8,884 bases of DNA, taken from NCBI GenBank assembly GCA_003219945.1, contig QHQV01000307.1:5840-14723 (forward strand). Reading direction: 5' to 3'. Below, piece after piece: positions 1 to 6,493 of the stretch. The translations under genes were made by a program, and so were the position numbers. Under the pieces are notes generated by a model. The model was not told where the DNA came from. It worked only from the letters and a program-made list of their open reading frames with translations, and ran no database searches. The stretch is from Verrucomicrobiota bacterium (GTDB taxonomy: Bacteria > Verrucomicrobiota > Verrucomicrobiia > Chthoniobacterales > UBA10450). Positions within the stretch are counted from its first letter, which is position 1. Each line of letters opens with the position of its first letter.

Positions 1-1
1 G

Positions 2-574
2 CCGAAGCTGATGTGCATGACGCGGATGAGCGAATTGCCCTCGGAAAAACCGGTGACGATCGAGCCGATCAAAGCTTTTCCGGTCATCAAGGATTTGGTG
101 ACAAATGTCTCATGGAATTTCCAGCTCAAGAAAAAGATCAAGCCCTTCAAGCCGCGACCGCCCGATGCGCCGGACGGCACATGGCGCATGCAGCAGAAGG
201 ACATCGATCGCGTGCAGGAATTCCGGAAATGTATCGAATGTTTTCTTTGCCAGGACGTCTGTCACGTTCTGCGCGATCACCAGATGCACGACAAATTCAT
301 CGGGCCGCGCTTTTTGATTCATGTCGCCGCTCTGGAGATGCACCCGCTCGACACGGAAGATCGCATAGAGGAACTGCGGGATGCTTACGGCATCGGTTAC
401 TGCAATATCACCAAGTGTTGCACGAAGGTTTGTCCCGAAAGCATTGAAATCACAGACAACGGAATCATTCCGTTAAAGGAACGCGTCGTGGATCAGTATT
501 ATGACCCGCTAGGTTGGCTCTGGGGTCGGTTGAAGAAGAAGAGCGAACAGAGAATCGAGAATCGTAAAGGGTGA
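2..574 (+). CDS. sdhB: Succinate dehydrogenase / fumarate reductase iron-sulfur subunit, C-terminal part (5' end outside window)
   Basis: This is the electron-transfer subunit of respiratory complex II, which passes electrons from the flavoprotein SdhA to the membrane quinone site. The frame is open to the window edge, so the start lies upstream. Numbering from the Met at position 11, C74, C77, C80 and C141 fit the [4Fe-4S] ligands. C84, C131 and C137 fit the [3Fe-4S] ligands, with the same spacing as E. coli SdhB. C2 is probably the last [2Fe-2S] cysteine, and the rest of that domain is missing. The motifs CIECFLCQDVCHV, IGPRF, GYCNITKCCTKVCPE and PLKERV resemble the menaquinone-linked Sdh1-type subunit of mycobacteria rather than the E. 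coli enzyme. The last residues (SEQRIENRKG) are encoded by a 7-bp-periodic repeat (see 541-568), so the native C-terminus may have been replaced or extended. A TPR-like gene follows 66 nt downstream. Confidence 0.93.
   Translation, partial: PKLMCMTRMSELPSEKPVTIEPIKAFPVIKDLVTNVSWNFQLKKKIKPFKPRPPDAPDGTWRMQQKDIDRVQEFRKCIECFLCQDVCHVLRDHQMHDKFIGPRFLIHVAALEMHPLDTEDRIEELRDAYGIGYCNITKCCTKVCPESIEITDNGIIPLKERVVDQYYDPLGWLWGRLKKKSEQRIENRKG
541..568 (-). repeat. Heptamer-periodic array inside the sdhB 3' end
   Basis: Read on the minus strand, this is four consecutive 7-mers: TTTACGA, TTCTCGA, TTCTCTG, TTCGCTC. All begin with TT, and three begin with TTC. The array encodes the basic/polar SdhB tail just before the stop at 572-574. 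It has the same periodicity and TT phase as the arrays at 6327-6361 and 8573-8607. It is degenerate, so the call rests on its similarity to the other two. Confidence 0.5.
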
Positions 575-599
575 ACTGCAGATCGTGGGTTGTCTTTGC

Positions 600-623
600 C
601 GATGTAACGATTTAACGATGTAA
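600..623 (+). repeat. Octamer tandem repeat, 3 copies
   Basis: Three adjoining 8-mers (CGATGTAA, CGATTTAA, CGATGTAA) lie in the 66-nt gap between sdhB and the TPR-like gene. The first and third are identical and the middle one differs by one base. The array sits about 18 nt before the next start codon, where a ribosome binding site would be expected. No good Shine-Dalgarno sequence is visible there. Confidence 0.6.
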
Positions 624-640
624 AGAATCACGGCGAAGCC

Positions 641-1141
641 ATGCCCGAACTGAAACAACTCCACAAAGACGCCATTCCCGCCGCGTTGGAAAAAGCTGAG
701 CGCTACCGTTTGCTCAATGAACCCGGCGAAGCGGAGAGCATTTGCCTCGACATTCTTGCCGTGGATCCAGATAACCAGCGGGCCATCATCATGCTCTTGC
801 TCGCGTTCACAGATCGATTCGAAAAAGGGTATGCTGTCAGCGAGACCCAAACGAAAGAATTGCTGCGCCGCGTGAAATCGGAATATGAGCGGGCCTATTA
901 TTCCGGAATCATCGCCGAACGCCGGGCAAAGACGAAACTGCGGCAGCACACCCCGGGTTGCCGATTTCAGGCTTACGATCTTTTGCGCGAAGCAATGGAC
1001 TGGTTCGAAAAAGCCGAACCGCTCAGCCCGCTTGGTCACGACGATGCGATTCTGCGGTGGAACACCTGCGCCCGCATCATTGAGCGAAACAAACTCGTAG
1101 CTCGCGAAGAAGAAGAACGAATCGAATTTCCTCTCGAGTAA
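641..1141 (+). CDS. TPR-like small protein downstream of sdhB
   Basis: This 166-residue soluble protein has no signal peptide or membrane segment. Residues about 14-58 look like a TPR helix pair (RYRLLNEPGEAESICLDILA, then VDPDNQRAI). A second helical region at about 112-150 holds AMDWFEKAEPL and the run GHDDAILRWNTCARII, which looks strongly conserved in kind. Residues 82-98 (YERAYYSGIIAERRAK) form another likely conserved helix. From memory, similar proteins occur next to sdh genes in Acidobacteria and Verrucomicrobia. I know of no assigned function. Its position 66 nt after sdhB on the same strand suggests co-transcription and perhaps a role in complex II assembly or stability, which is inference. 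The start at 641 is the first ATG of the frame and precedes the conserved-looking region, but it lacks a clear Shine-Dalgarno sequence. Confidence 0.8.
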   Translation: MPELKQLHKDAIPAALEKAERYRLLNEPGEAESICLDILAVDPDNQRAIIMLLLAFTDRFEKGYAVSETQTKELLRRVKSEYERAYYSGIIAERRAKTKLRQHTPGCRFQAYDLLREAMDWFEKAEPLSPLGHDDAILRWNTCARIIERNKLVAREEEERIEFPLE

Positions 1142-1143
1142 CT

Positions 1144-1206
1144 GTGCCCGGCGCCCTGTTAGGCAGCGTGCGCGCTTCGCACAGCGAAGCGGTTACAGGA
1201 CGGCAC
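1144..1206. terminator. Nested palindrome between convergent genes, possible bidirectional terminator
   Basis: The core is a perfect 8-bp stem with a 3-nt loop: CGCTTCGC (1173-1180), ACA, GCGAAGCG (1184-1191). Two outer pairs enclose it: CCTGT (1155-1159) with ACAGG (1195-1199), and GTGCC (1144-1148) with GGCAC (1202-1206). It fills the whole gap between the TPR-like gene (stop 1139-1141) and the arsS stop codon (1207-1209). It lacks a T-tract, so it may be a Rho-assisted or REP-like element rather than a classic intrinsic terminator. Confidence 0.55.
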
Positions 1207-2163
1207 TTACACAATCGCGCCGCCGCATGTGGAGCCCGCGCCAGCCGTGCAACCGAAACAATGATCGCCGGTCATGATCTCGCGACGTTCGAGCGAATCG
1301 GGGTTCACGTCCCACAAAAAAGTCCGCTGCCCATTGTTCCATTGCAGCCCGAGCTGCTGATTGAAATCGCAGTCATAAACTTCCCCACGCCACCCGACGC
1401 TGATCGTATTGCGGCACATGAGACCTTCGATAGTCGCTGGATTGAACGACTCGATTAAAAGTTGCATGTACTCATCGAGCCGATTGTTGAGGCGCAGGTA
1501 AGCGGCGAACCGGCCGATCGGAAGATTCGTAAGCGTATAAAGGCTGTTGAACACAATTCCGAAATGCGTTTCCAGCTCTCGTTTATAATCGGCCTGAAGC
1601 TCATCTTGCGGCGATGGCAAAAACGCGCCCACCGGATTGTAGACGAGATGCAACTGTAAAGCTGGATTGATCCCGTAGCCTAACGAGTTCAGATGTTGCA
1701 GCGCCGCGATGCTGCCCTCGAATACTCCGTCCCCGCGTTGCGCATTCACGTTTTCCGCTGAGTAACACGGCATTGAAGCGATGATTTCCACTTCTCTACC
1801 AGCGAGAAACTCCGCGAGATCGCTGTATCCCTCTTCAAGCAAGATGGTGAGATTGCAGCGATCGATCACGTGAGGTGACGGCTGCAGGTCTTTCACGCGC
1901 TCGATGAAATAGCGAAAATCGGGAATCATTTCCGGCGCGCCACCGGTGAGGTCAACCGTGGGAATCTCCGTATTCGCCAGCCAATCGATGATCCGATCAA
2001 TTGTCTTCCGCGTCATGATCTCCTTGCGCTTTGGTCCGGCGTTCACATGACAATGCACGCAGGTGAGATTGCAAAGCTTACCCACGTTCACCTGAAGAAT
2101 TTCAGGGCGGCCGCGGCGAAGCGAGATCGATTGCTCGCTCAGCTTGTGCAAGAAACGGTTCAC
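1207..2163 (-). CDS. arsS: Radical SAM protein of the ArsS family (arsenosugar biosynthesis)
   Basis: This 318-residue protein belongs to the radical SAM family with a Cys-rich C-terminus (TIGR04167/DUF3641 type). ArsS enzymes are linked to transfer of a 5'-deoxyadenosyl group from S-adenosylmethionine onto methylated arsenicals, the route to arsenosugars. The [4Fe-4S]-SAM motif is CNLTCVHC (C31, C35, C38), followed by the family's HVNAGP. DLTGGAPE (71-78) is the SAM-binding GGE-like segment. Further cysteines at 133, 250 and 265, and the C-terminal CFGCTAGAGSTCGG (C302, C305, C313), fit an auxiliary cluster domain. The start is GTG at 2163. Its product begins MNRFLHKLSE, which fits the family N-terminus. 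The frame stays open upstream to about 2277 but offers no ATG. There is no strong Shine-Dalgarno sequence. No arsM methyltransferase gene is visible nearby, so the arsenic role rests on family resemblance only. Confidence 0.88.
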   Translation of the reverse strand: MNRFLHKLSEQSISLRRGRPEILQVNVGKLCNLTCVHCHVNAGPKRKEIMTRKTIDRIIDWLANTEIPTVDLTGGAPEMIPDFRYFIERVKDLQPSPHVIDRCNLTILLEEGYSDLAEFLAGREVEIIASMPCYSAENVNAQRGDGVFEGSIAALQHLNSLGYGINPALQLHLVYNPVGAFLPSPQDELQADYKRELETHFGIVFNSLYTLTNLPIGRFAAYLRLNNRLDEYMQLLIESFNPATIEGLMCRNTISVGWRGEVYDCDFNQQLGLQWNNGQRTFLWDVNPDSLERREIMTGDHCFGCTAGAGSTCGGAIV

Positions 2164-2196
2164 GGCCAGAGCAACAGTATGCGTGATGCCATGAAA

Positions 2197-2278
2197 GTCA
2201 TTCCGAGCAGAGGCGGAGAACCCCGTGGCATCACTGTCAGGTAATTTCGCGGGATCTCTCGACTTCGCTCGAGATCAC
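2197..2278. repeat. MITE/REP-like intergenic element
   Basis: This stretch of about 82 bp starts GTCATTCCGAGC and ends GCTCGAGATCAC. Its two 16-bp ends are inverted copies that match at 11 positions. An internal hairpin has arms TCTCGA (2257-2262) and TCGAGA (2269-2274). Read on the minus strand it gives the peptide VISSEVERSREIT, which I recognise as a common spurious translation of dispersed intergenic elements in environmental bacterial genomes. It lies between the arsS start and the orphan coding tail. Only one copy is in the window, so its mobility is inference. Confidence 0.5.
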
Positions 2279-2576
2279 CGACTGCTTACCGATCTTTTGG
2301 GTTAAATTGCCCGGCTTGCTAAAAATGATTTTCGAAATGCGACCATCCGTTCCGACGAGCCAACCGGCTTTCGGAGTGGCGAAAGCTACCACCCAAAATT
2401 CCGTCACACCCGCTTTGGGCCGCGCCGTGGTGATCACCGCCAAAAACGGGTCATAGGCGGCGGCGATTTGGTTAGCGCTCCCAGCGCCGGCGCGTTCACG
2501 AAATCGCGGACGCCAGTTGGACCAAGCACAACAGCGCGACTTCAACGCATTCCGTCCACTCCTTGTTATGACACAT
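2237..2576 (-). pseudogene. Orphan C-terminal coding tail of unknown family
   Basis: An open minus-strand frame ends at a TGA at 2237-2239. It carries a protein-like stretch (AAYDPFLAVITTARPKAG, then TEFWVVAFATPKAGWLVG and DGRISKIIFSKPGNL) that I do not recognise. It is not in frame with the M13 fragment to its right and does not look like M13 sequence, so the two were probably joined by a deletion or insertion near 2577. The last residues are encoded by the repeat element at 2197-2278. No credible start codon with a ribosome binding site is visible, so I treat it as a remnant. The left part (about 2240-2470) is the more convincing coding part. Confidence 0.35.
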
Positions 2577-3192
2577 TTGATAAGCGGTCTTTTGGGCCGC
2601 AAATTCCGGTTTCAGATAGTAATCGCGATCGGGCAGACCGATTCCGGCCTGGATCAGATAGAATGCGTATCTGTGCGGGTCCTTTAAATCCGCGTAGATC
2701 ATGAGAGTAAAGAGCGAAAATTCGAAATCAGTTGTGGTCCGGCCCATCAGCGCGGTGAAATAGTCACGAGTTTTGACGTCCTTGAGATTGTTCAGCTCAG
2801 GCTCGATTGCTTTCGCGCCAAGTTGCTCAACCCGCGCTTGGTCCATGAACGAGCGGTAAAAAGCGCCGACCTTTCCTCGAGCGTGGATGGATGTTCATTC
2901 GATTTCGCGCCGAGCGATTCCATCATCTCGTGCAGCCGCTGTTCGGTCAGATCGGTCATTGCGAGCCGGAGCGAGTACGCGGGCTTGTCCGGAGGAATCT
3001 GCCTTTTGTTGATCCAGGTTCCGTTCGCGTAACGGAAGAAATCGTCCCCCGGTCTGTCGCTGGATCCATTCCGGACAGATCGAATCCCCAAGCGCCGTAT
3101 TTCAATCTCGTCGGAGGTATATCTCCGGCGTTGAGGAGAGGCGCAGAACAGCAGAGAGCGGCGAGCAGAAGAATGCGGAGCAGTGACCTCAT
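2577..3192 (-). pseudogene. Truncated, frameshifted M13 (neprilysin/PepO-like) metallopeptidase
   Basis: Three minus-strand segments join into the N-terminal 200 or so residues of an M13 peptidase. Segment 1 starts with ATG at 3192 and a signal peptide (MRSLLRILLLAALCCSAPLL), then YGAWGFDLSGMDPA. After a frameshift near 3044-3066, segment 2 gives RPGDDFFRYANGTW and IPPDKPAYS, a hallmark of the family. After a second shift at 2872-2874, segment 3 gives VGAFYRSFMDQARVE, then LGLPDRDYYLKPEFAAQ-like sequence (observed GIGLPDRDYYLKPEFAAQK). The second shift is a missing base in an A run (AAAA expected, AAA seen). Similarity stops at about 2577. Full family members are about 650-700 residues, so the zinc site (HExxH, ExxxD) is absent. 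It cannot be an active peptidase. Confidence 0.8.
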
Positions 3193-3323
3193 AAATGAAT
3201 CATTGATCGAGCAAGACACTAAACGAATAAAAGCACGTTGAGAAGTTGAGAGACAAGACCGGTTCGTCCGACCGCACACGAGAAGTTGGCACCGACCGTC
3301 GTATTAATTTGGCGAAAAGAAAA

Positions 3324-3360
3324 ATGCCGGATGTCGATTCCTGACGTCGACATCCGGCAT
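3324..3360 (-). terminator. Intrinsic terminator of the HAF-repeat gene
   Basis: A perfect 14-bp inverted repeat has arms ATGCCGGATGTCGA (3324-3337) and TCGACATCCGGCAT (3347-3360) and a 9-nt loop. On the minus strand the stem is followed by a T-rich tract (TTTTCTTTTC). It begins 42 nt after the stop codon of the HAF-repeat gene (3402-3404). A close relative of the same hairpin lies at 8379-8416 after the 16S gene, with 20 identical bases from the left flank into the loop. Confidence 0.85.
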
Positions 3361-3401
3361 GAACGCCTCACCCGGCTACGGGACGCTATTCCTTCCGTAG
3401 T

Positions 3402-4622
3402 TTAAGGTGAAACAGGCACGGCTAAATATGCCGTTAAAACGCCCGTAATTGGGTCGACAGCTCTACCTGTAATCTCTCCCTTGTTATTTATGTCTTTCGC
3501 GCTTGCGAGAACGGCAGAGTAACTGCCTTTGAGATCGTTGAGGTCTGTTGGTGTGTTGCCATGGTCCCAAATAACTGCACGACAATCAACCAGATCGGCG
3601 TCGCATGAGACACCGACTACCTGCCGGGCTTCATTAATACCGTAGGCCTCACTGTCCACATGTTTTGGTGTCCGGTTTGGCAAAGGTTTTAGCTGTCGGA
3701 TGCCATCTTCCCTGGTCCACATGAAAGCGTGTAGGATGTCGCCTTCAACAAACGCCGGGTCGCCGGCAAACCCAACCACATCGCCTCGTTGATTGATTGC
3801 CGTCGGCGTATTCCACCACGGTGCTGGCGCATTTGGATAAATATCCATCACGGTGCCATTTTCCCAAAGCACGGCATGCTTGGCCGTATGTCTTCCAACG
3901 GCCTGATCGCAGATACCGGAGATGCCCACGATTTGACCATTATCATTGATCGCCGTCGCAGCTCCTGAGCTGTCGCCGGGGATTAGTGGCAAGTCTCGGA
4001 TCTGGTCCGGTGGTCCCAGAGTCCACACGGCTGGGTGAAACTGAAGGACTTGGGTGCAGCAACAGTTGGGGTCATGAAAGCCATTCTCCGCCCACCCGAC
4101 CACCTGACCCAAGTTGTTGGCTCCGGTTGCAAAGCCGTTATTGCCGCCCGGAAATGGGGGAAGTCCTCTCATCTGGTTGTTTTGCCAAACGAACCCGAGG
4201 TTGATATAACCGACGTTGTTAGGCGTACTGTAGAACGCCGCGCTACTCCAAGCCTCTCCGAGAGGCTCGGCATCGGCGGTTTGAGAGATACCCACGATAA
4301 TTCCTGAGGTATTTTTCACGTTCCATGTGACACTGCTGTTTGGTCCGCCGAGTGTGAAGAGGTCGGTCAGCGAACTGTTTCGCCACAGCGCAGCGTGCCG
4401 GTTCCTATTCGGCAGTCTGGCATAGCCTGACACCCAGGTCTGGTCATTGATACTATTTCCCCCGTTACTCGTTCCGCCAAGCCCGGGGAGGTTTGACACC
4501 TGGTATTGTGTTCTCGCCTTCGTCTGCGCTGACTTCTGTGCGAGCGCCGGCGCTAGAACCGCTCCGCAGCAGACAGCAGCCAGCCCGATGAAGAGAACTT
4601 TGGTTGTGAATTGTGTTGTCAT
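3402..4622 (-). CDS. Secreted HAF-repeat protein
   Basis: This 406-residue exported protein has seven HAF-type extracellular repeats (TIGR02913 style). The repeats have the pattern AIN..G.VVG followed about 20 residues later by HA.LW. The first part falls at about 58-66, 103-111, 167-176, 224-233 (AINDNGQIVG), 275-284 (AINQRGDVVG), 328-337 and 376-386. The second part includes HAALW (76), HPAVW (196), HAVLW (249) and HAFMW (298). The signal peptide is residues 1-28, with likely cleavage after ALA. The start at 4622 is chosen over an in-frame ATG at 4691 because it has a strong Shine-Dalgarno sequence (AAAGGAG, 4629-4635, 6 nt away) and puts the signal peptide at the N-terminus. There is no PEP-CTERM anchor or membrane segment at the C-terminus. 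A triple cysteine (187-189) is unusual. The family function is unknown; such repeats probably form a beta-propeller-like fold. Confidence 0.88.
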   Translation of the reverse strand: MTTQFTTKVLFIGLAAVCCGAVLAPALAQKSAQTKARTQYQVSNLPGLGGTSNGGNSINDQTWVSGYARLPNRNRHAALWRNSSLTDLFTLGGPNSSVTWNVKNTSGIIVGISQTADAEPLGEAWSSAAFYSTPNNVGYINLGFVWQNNQMRGLPPFPGGNNGFATGANNLGQVVGWAENGFHDPNCCCTQVLQFHPAVWTLGPPDQIRDLPLIPGDSSGAATAINDNGQIVGISGICDQAVGRHTAKHAVLWENGTVMDIYPNAPAPWWNTPTAINQRGDVVGFAGDPAFVEGDILHAFMWTREDGIRQLKPLPNRTPKHVDSEAYGINEARQVVGVSCDADLVDCRAVIWDHGNTPTDLNDLKGSYSAVLASAKDINNKGEITGRAVDPITGVLTAYLAVPVSP

Positions 4623-4628
4623 GTTTTT

Positions 4629-4635
4629 CTCCTTT
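4629..4635 (-). promoter_or_regulatory. Ribosome binding site of the HAF-repeat gene
   Basis: AAAGGAG on the minus strand lies 6 nt before the ATG at 4622. It matches the anti-Shine-Dalgarno CCTCCTTT at the 16S 3' end (8629-8636). It is the only strong ribosome binding site I see in the window, and it decides the start of this gene. Confidence 0.85.
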
Positions 4636-4813
4636 GTTGAATTTTCATGACGACACTTTAGGAACTGGCCAGGTGTCACTACCATAGCCACTTGCCAGAT
4701 TTGGTGCGGGCCATTTCCGTTTTAAATAGGCGACCGACCAACCAGCAGATCCAAAACCGTTGAACGATCGACGTGCGACTCGTCAAAGACCGCTGCGTGG
4801 CCTGCCCAATTAC

Positions 4814-6283
4814 TTAATTCAATTTGGAGTTAAGCGCCGCGGCGAACTTGCTAAGGCCCTCACGGATTTGCGCGCGCGACCACGCGGCGAATCCAAATGT
4901 GAGTGCCGGCTTCGGCTCTACTTTCATAAAGCAGGACGACAATGGCGACGGCCTCATACCGATGTCACTGCAGACACGCGTAATCACCGGCAGTTGTTCT
5001 TCCTGTCGCACCCAGGCTACGAAATGTAATCCAGCTTCGGGAATTTCGAGGATGAAGTACTTGCCTAACGATTTGTCGAATTGTTCGATGAAAAAGTCCC
5101 TTCGGTCCGAATATAATTTTCGCATCCGTTTAATGTGAGTGAGGAAGAACCCCTCTGTTAGAAACCGAGCCAGTGTCGCCTGATCGATGGCGGGCGAATG
5201 TTGGTCCATCACCGCCCGAATCTTAATCATCGGTTCGACCAGCTGCTGCGGCGCGACGATATAGCCCAGCCGCAACGATGGGTACAAGATCTTGCTCATC
5301 GTGCCTGAGTAGATGACACGACCCAGGTTATCTAAGCCCTGCAAACACGGGAGTGGGGGACCGGTGTAACGAAATTCCGAGTTATGATCGTCCTCGAAAA
5401 TGTAAGCATCGCAGGCACGCGCAAAATCAATCAAGGCTGTCCTCCGCGAAAGACTCATCGTCATGCCGAGCGGAAATTGGTGGGAAGGAGTTACGTAAAT
5501 TATTTTTGGTGAGCGTTGTTTGGACGGCCGCGCGATTGTGATTCCTTCTTCGTCAACAGGTCTTGGCACGACATTCGCCCCGGCAAAGCCAAACGTTCGG
5601 CGAGCTTGATAAAATCCCGGGTCCTCAATCCACGCAACCTCGCCGCGATTTACTAGCGCCATCGCGCTAATCATCATTGCCTGCTGCGTTCCAGCGGTGA
5701 TGATGATCTGATCTGGATCGCAGCGCGCACCTCTGTAATCGCACAAATAAGTTGCCAAAGCCTTGCGCAACTCATGATCGCCACGGCTTGACGCATACTG
5801 AAGCAGGTGCGCTCCTTTTTGTGCGAGAACTTGTGCTCTGAGCCGTTCCCAAACTTCAATAGGAAATTCATCCAACGCGGCCACAGCCGGAACAAAGGAG
5901 ACGCCGGGTGGGCCGGCGATTCCGAAATCGAACTGCTTACCGGCCCTGTGATCCGGAATATCTTTTACTCGATTAGAGAGCCGCGGTGGACGTTCTGTGG
6001 CTGGCACTGCTTTTGTCGCTGGTGCACTTAAAAAGCTTTCCGGCAACGCCTCGGAGATGAAGGTGCCGGATCCAGTCTTAGATTGAAGATATCCTTCGGC
6101 GTGAAGCCTCGAGAGCGCCAGGTTTACTGTAAAGCGTGAAACTCGAAGATCGGCGGCGAGCGCGCGAGAGGAAGGGAGTCGCGACGAGTTATTGTTGAAA
6201 CTCCCTGACGCGAGTTCATCGCGAATCTGGCGGTAAAGTTGTTGATGCAGTGGTTCGGTCGCTGTGCGATCCAGCCGGACCAT
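4814..6283 (-). CDS. MocR/PdxR-type transcription regulator (GntR HTH plus class I aminotransferase domain)
   Basis: This 489-residue fused regulator has a GntR-type winged helix (about residues 3-78: EPLHQQLYRQIRDELASG, LPSSRALAADLRVSRFTVNLA, GSGTFIS). A linker and an aminotransferase-like domain (about 115-485) follow. The PLP lysine is K331 in SGTMSKILYPSLRLGY, and R338 follows as in GabR. D298 in EDDHNSEFRY corresponds to the pyridine-binding Asp. The family's usual Tyr two residues later (EDDYDSEF) is His300 here. Such proteins bind pyridoxal phosphate, or its adduct with an amino compound, and control amino-acid, GABA, taurine or vitamin B6 genes. The target here is unknown. The ATG at 6283 is preferred: the in-frame ATGs at 6412 and nearby are encoded by the repeats at 6327-6410 and would add a low-complexity leader. 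It is divergent from the DUF5069 gene, with 210 bp between them. Confidence 0.9.
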   Translation of the reverse strand: MVRLDRTATEPLHQQLYRQIRDELASGSFNNNSSRLPSSRALAADLRVSRFTVNLALSRLHAEGYLQSKTGSGTFISEALPESFLSAPATKAVPATERPPRLSNRVKDIPDHRAGKQFDFGIAGPPGVSFVPAVAALDEFPIEVWERLRAQVLAQKGAHLLQYASSRGDHELRKALATYLCDYRGARCDPDQIIITAGTQQAMMISAMALVNRGEVAWIEDPGFYQARRTFGFAGANVVPRPVDEEGITIARPSKQRSPKIIYVTPSHQFPLGMTMSLSRRTALIDFARACDAYIFEDDHNSEFRYTGPPLPCLQGLDNLGRVIYSGTMSKILYPSLRLGYIVAPQQLVEPMIKIRAVMDQHSPAIDQATLARFLTEGFFLTHIKRMRKLYSDRRDFFIEQFDKSLGKYFILEIPEAGLHFVAWVRQEEQLPVITRVCSDIGMRPSPLSSCFMKVEPKPALTFGFAAWSRAQIREGLSKFAAALNSKLN

Positions 6284-6326
6284 TTCAAAAGCGACTAATG
6301 AATGGCGACGCCGTTTCCCATGAACA

Positions 6327-6361
6327 TTTGACGTTGGATGTTCGGAGTTCGGTGTTCGGGC
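6327..6361 (+). repeat. Heptamer-periodic array, 5 units
   Basis: The units are TTTGACG, TTGGATG, TTCGGAG, TTCGGTG, TTCGGGC. Every unit starts with TT and the last three with TTCGG. The array lies 44 nt upstream of the MocR start. It shares period and TT phase with 541-568 (minus strand) and 8573-8607. Confidence 0.65.
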
Positions 6362-6374
6362 TTTTGTTCCAATC

Positions 6375-6410
6375 ATGAGCAAGAGCATGAGCACGAGCTC
6401 GAGTAAGAGC
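6375..6410 (+). repeat. Hexamer tandem repeat NNGAGC, 6 units
   Basis: The units are ATGAGC, AAGAGC, ATGAGC, ACGAGC, TCGAGT, AAGAGC. On the minus strand this encodes the Leu-rich low-complexity leader (MLLLELVLMLLL) of a longer MocR reading frame, which I take to be spurious. Confidence 0.75.
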
Positions 6411-6493
6411 AACTATCCTTCGAAAGTGGTCTGGCCATTTGGCTACAAGTGGACTGTTGACACCTTACCACATGGTCAGAAGCTTTCGTTCAA

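Larger units (their letters stand above)
6284..6493. promoter_or_regulatory. Divergent intergenic region between MocR and DUF5069 genes
   Basis: Both flanking genes must start transcription in this 210-bp gap, and MocR proteins commonly bind next to their own gene. It holds two simple repeat arrays (6327-6361 and 6375-6410). A TTGACA box at 6457-6462 has no fitting -10 box before the DUF5069 start, so I do not assign promoters to exact positions. Confidence 0.4.

Noticed and set aside
509..1039. A 176-residue minus-strand open frame across the sdhB end and the TPR-like gene
   Set aside because: It has no recognisable motif and lies opposite two well-supported plus-strand coding regions.
2823..3241. 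Plus-strand open frames opposite the M13 remnant
   Set aside because: The minus strand carries clear M13 motifs; the plus-strand frames are their antisense shadows.
4623..4691. Longer start of the HAF-repeat protein at 4691
   Set aside because: It would bury the signal peptide, while the ATG at 4622 has a strong Shine-Dalgarno sequence.
6284..6412. Longer MocR start giving a Leu-rich leader that looks like a membrane helix
   Set aside because: The leader is encoded by the hexamer and heptamer repeats, and the GntR domain begins right after the ATG at 6283.
6457..6462. TTGACA as a -35 box for the DUF5069 gene
   Set aside because: No TATAAT-like sequence lies 16-18 nt downstream, and the start codon is only 31 nt away.
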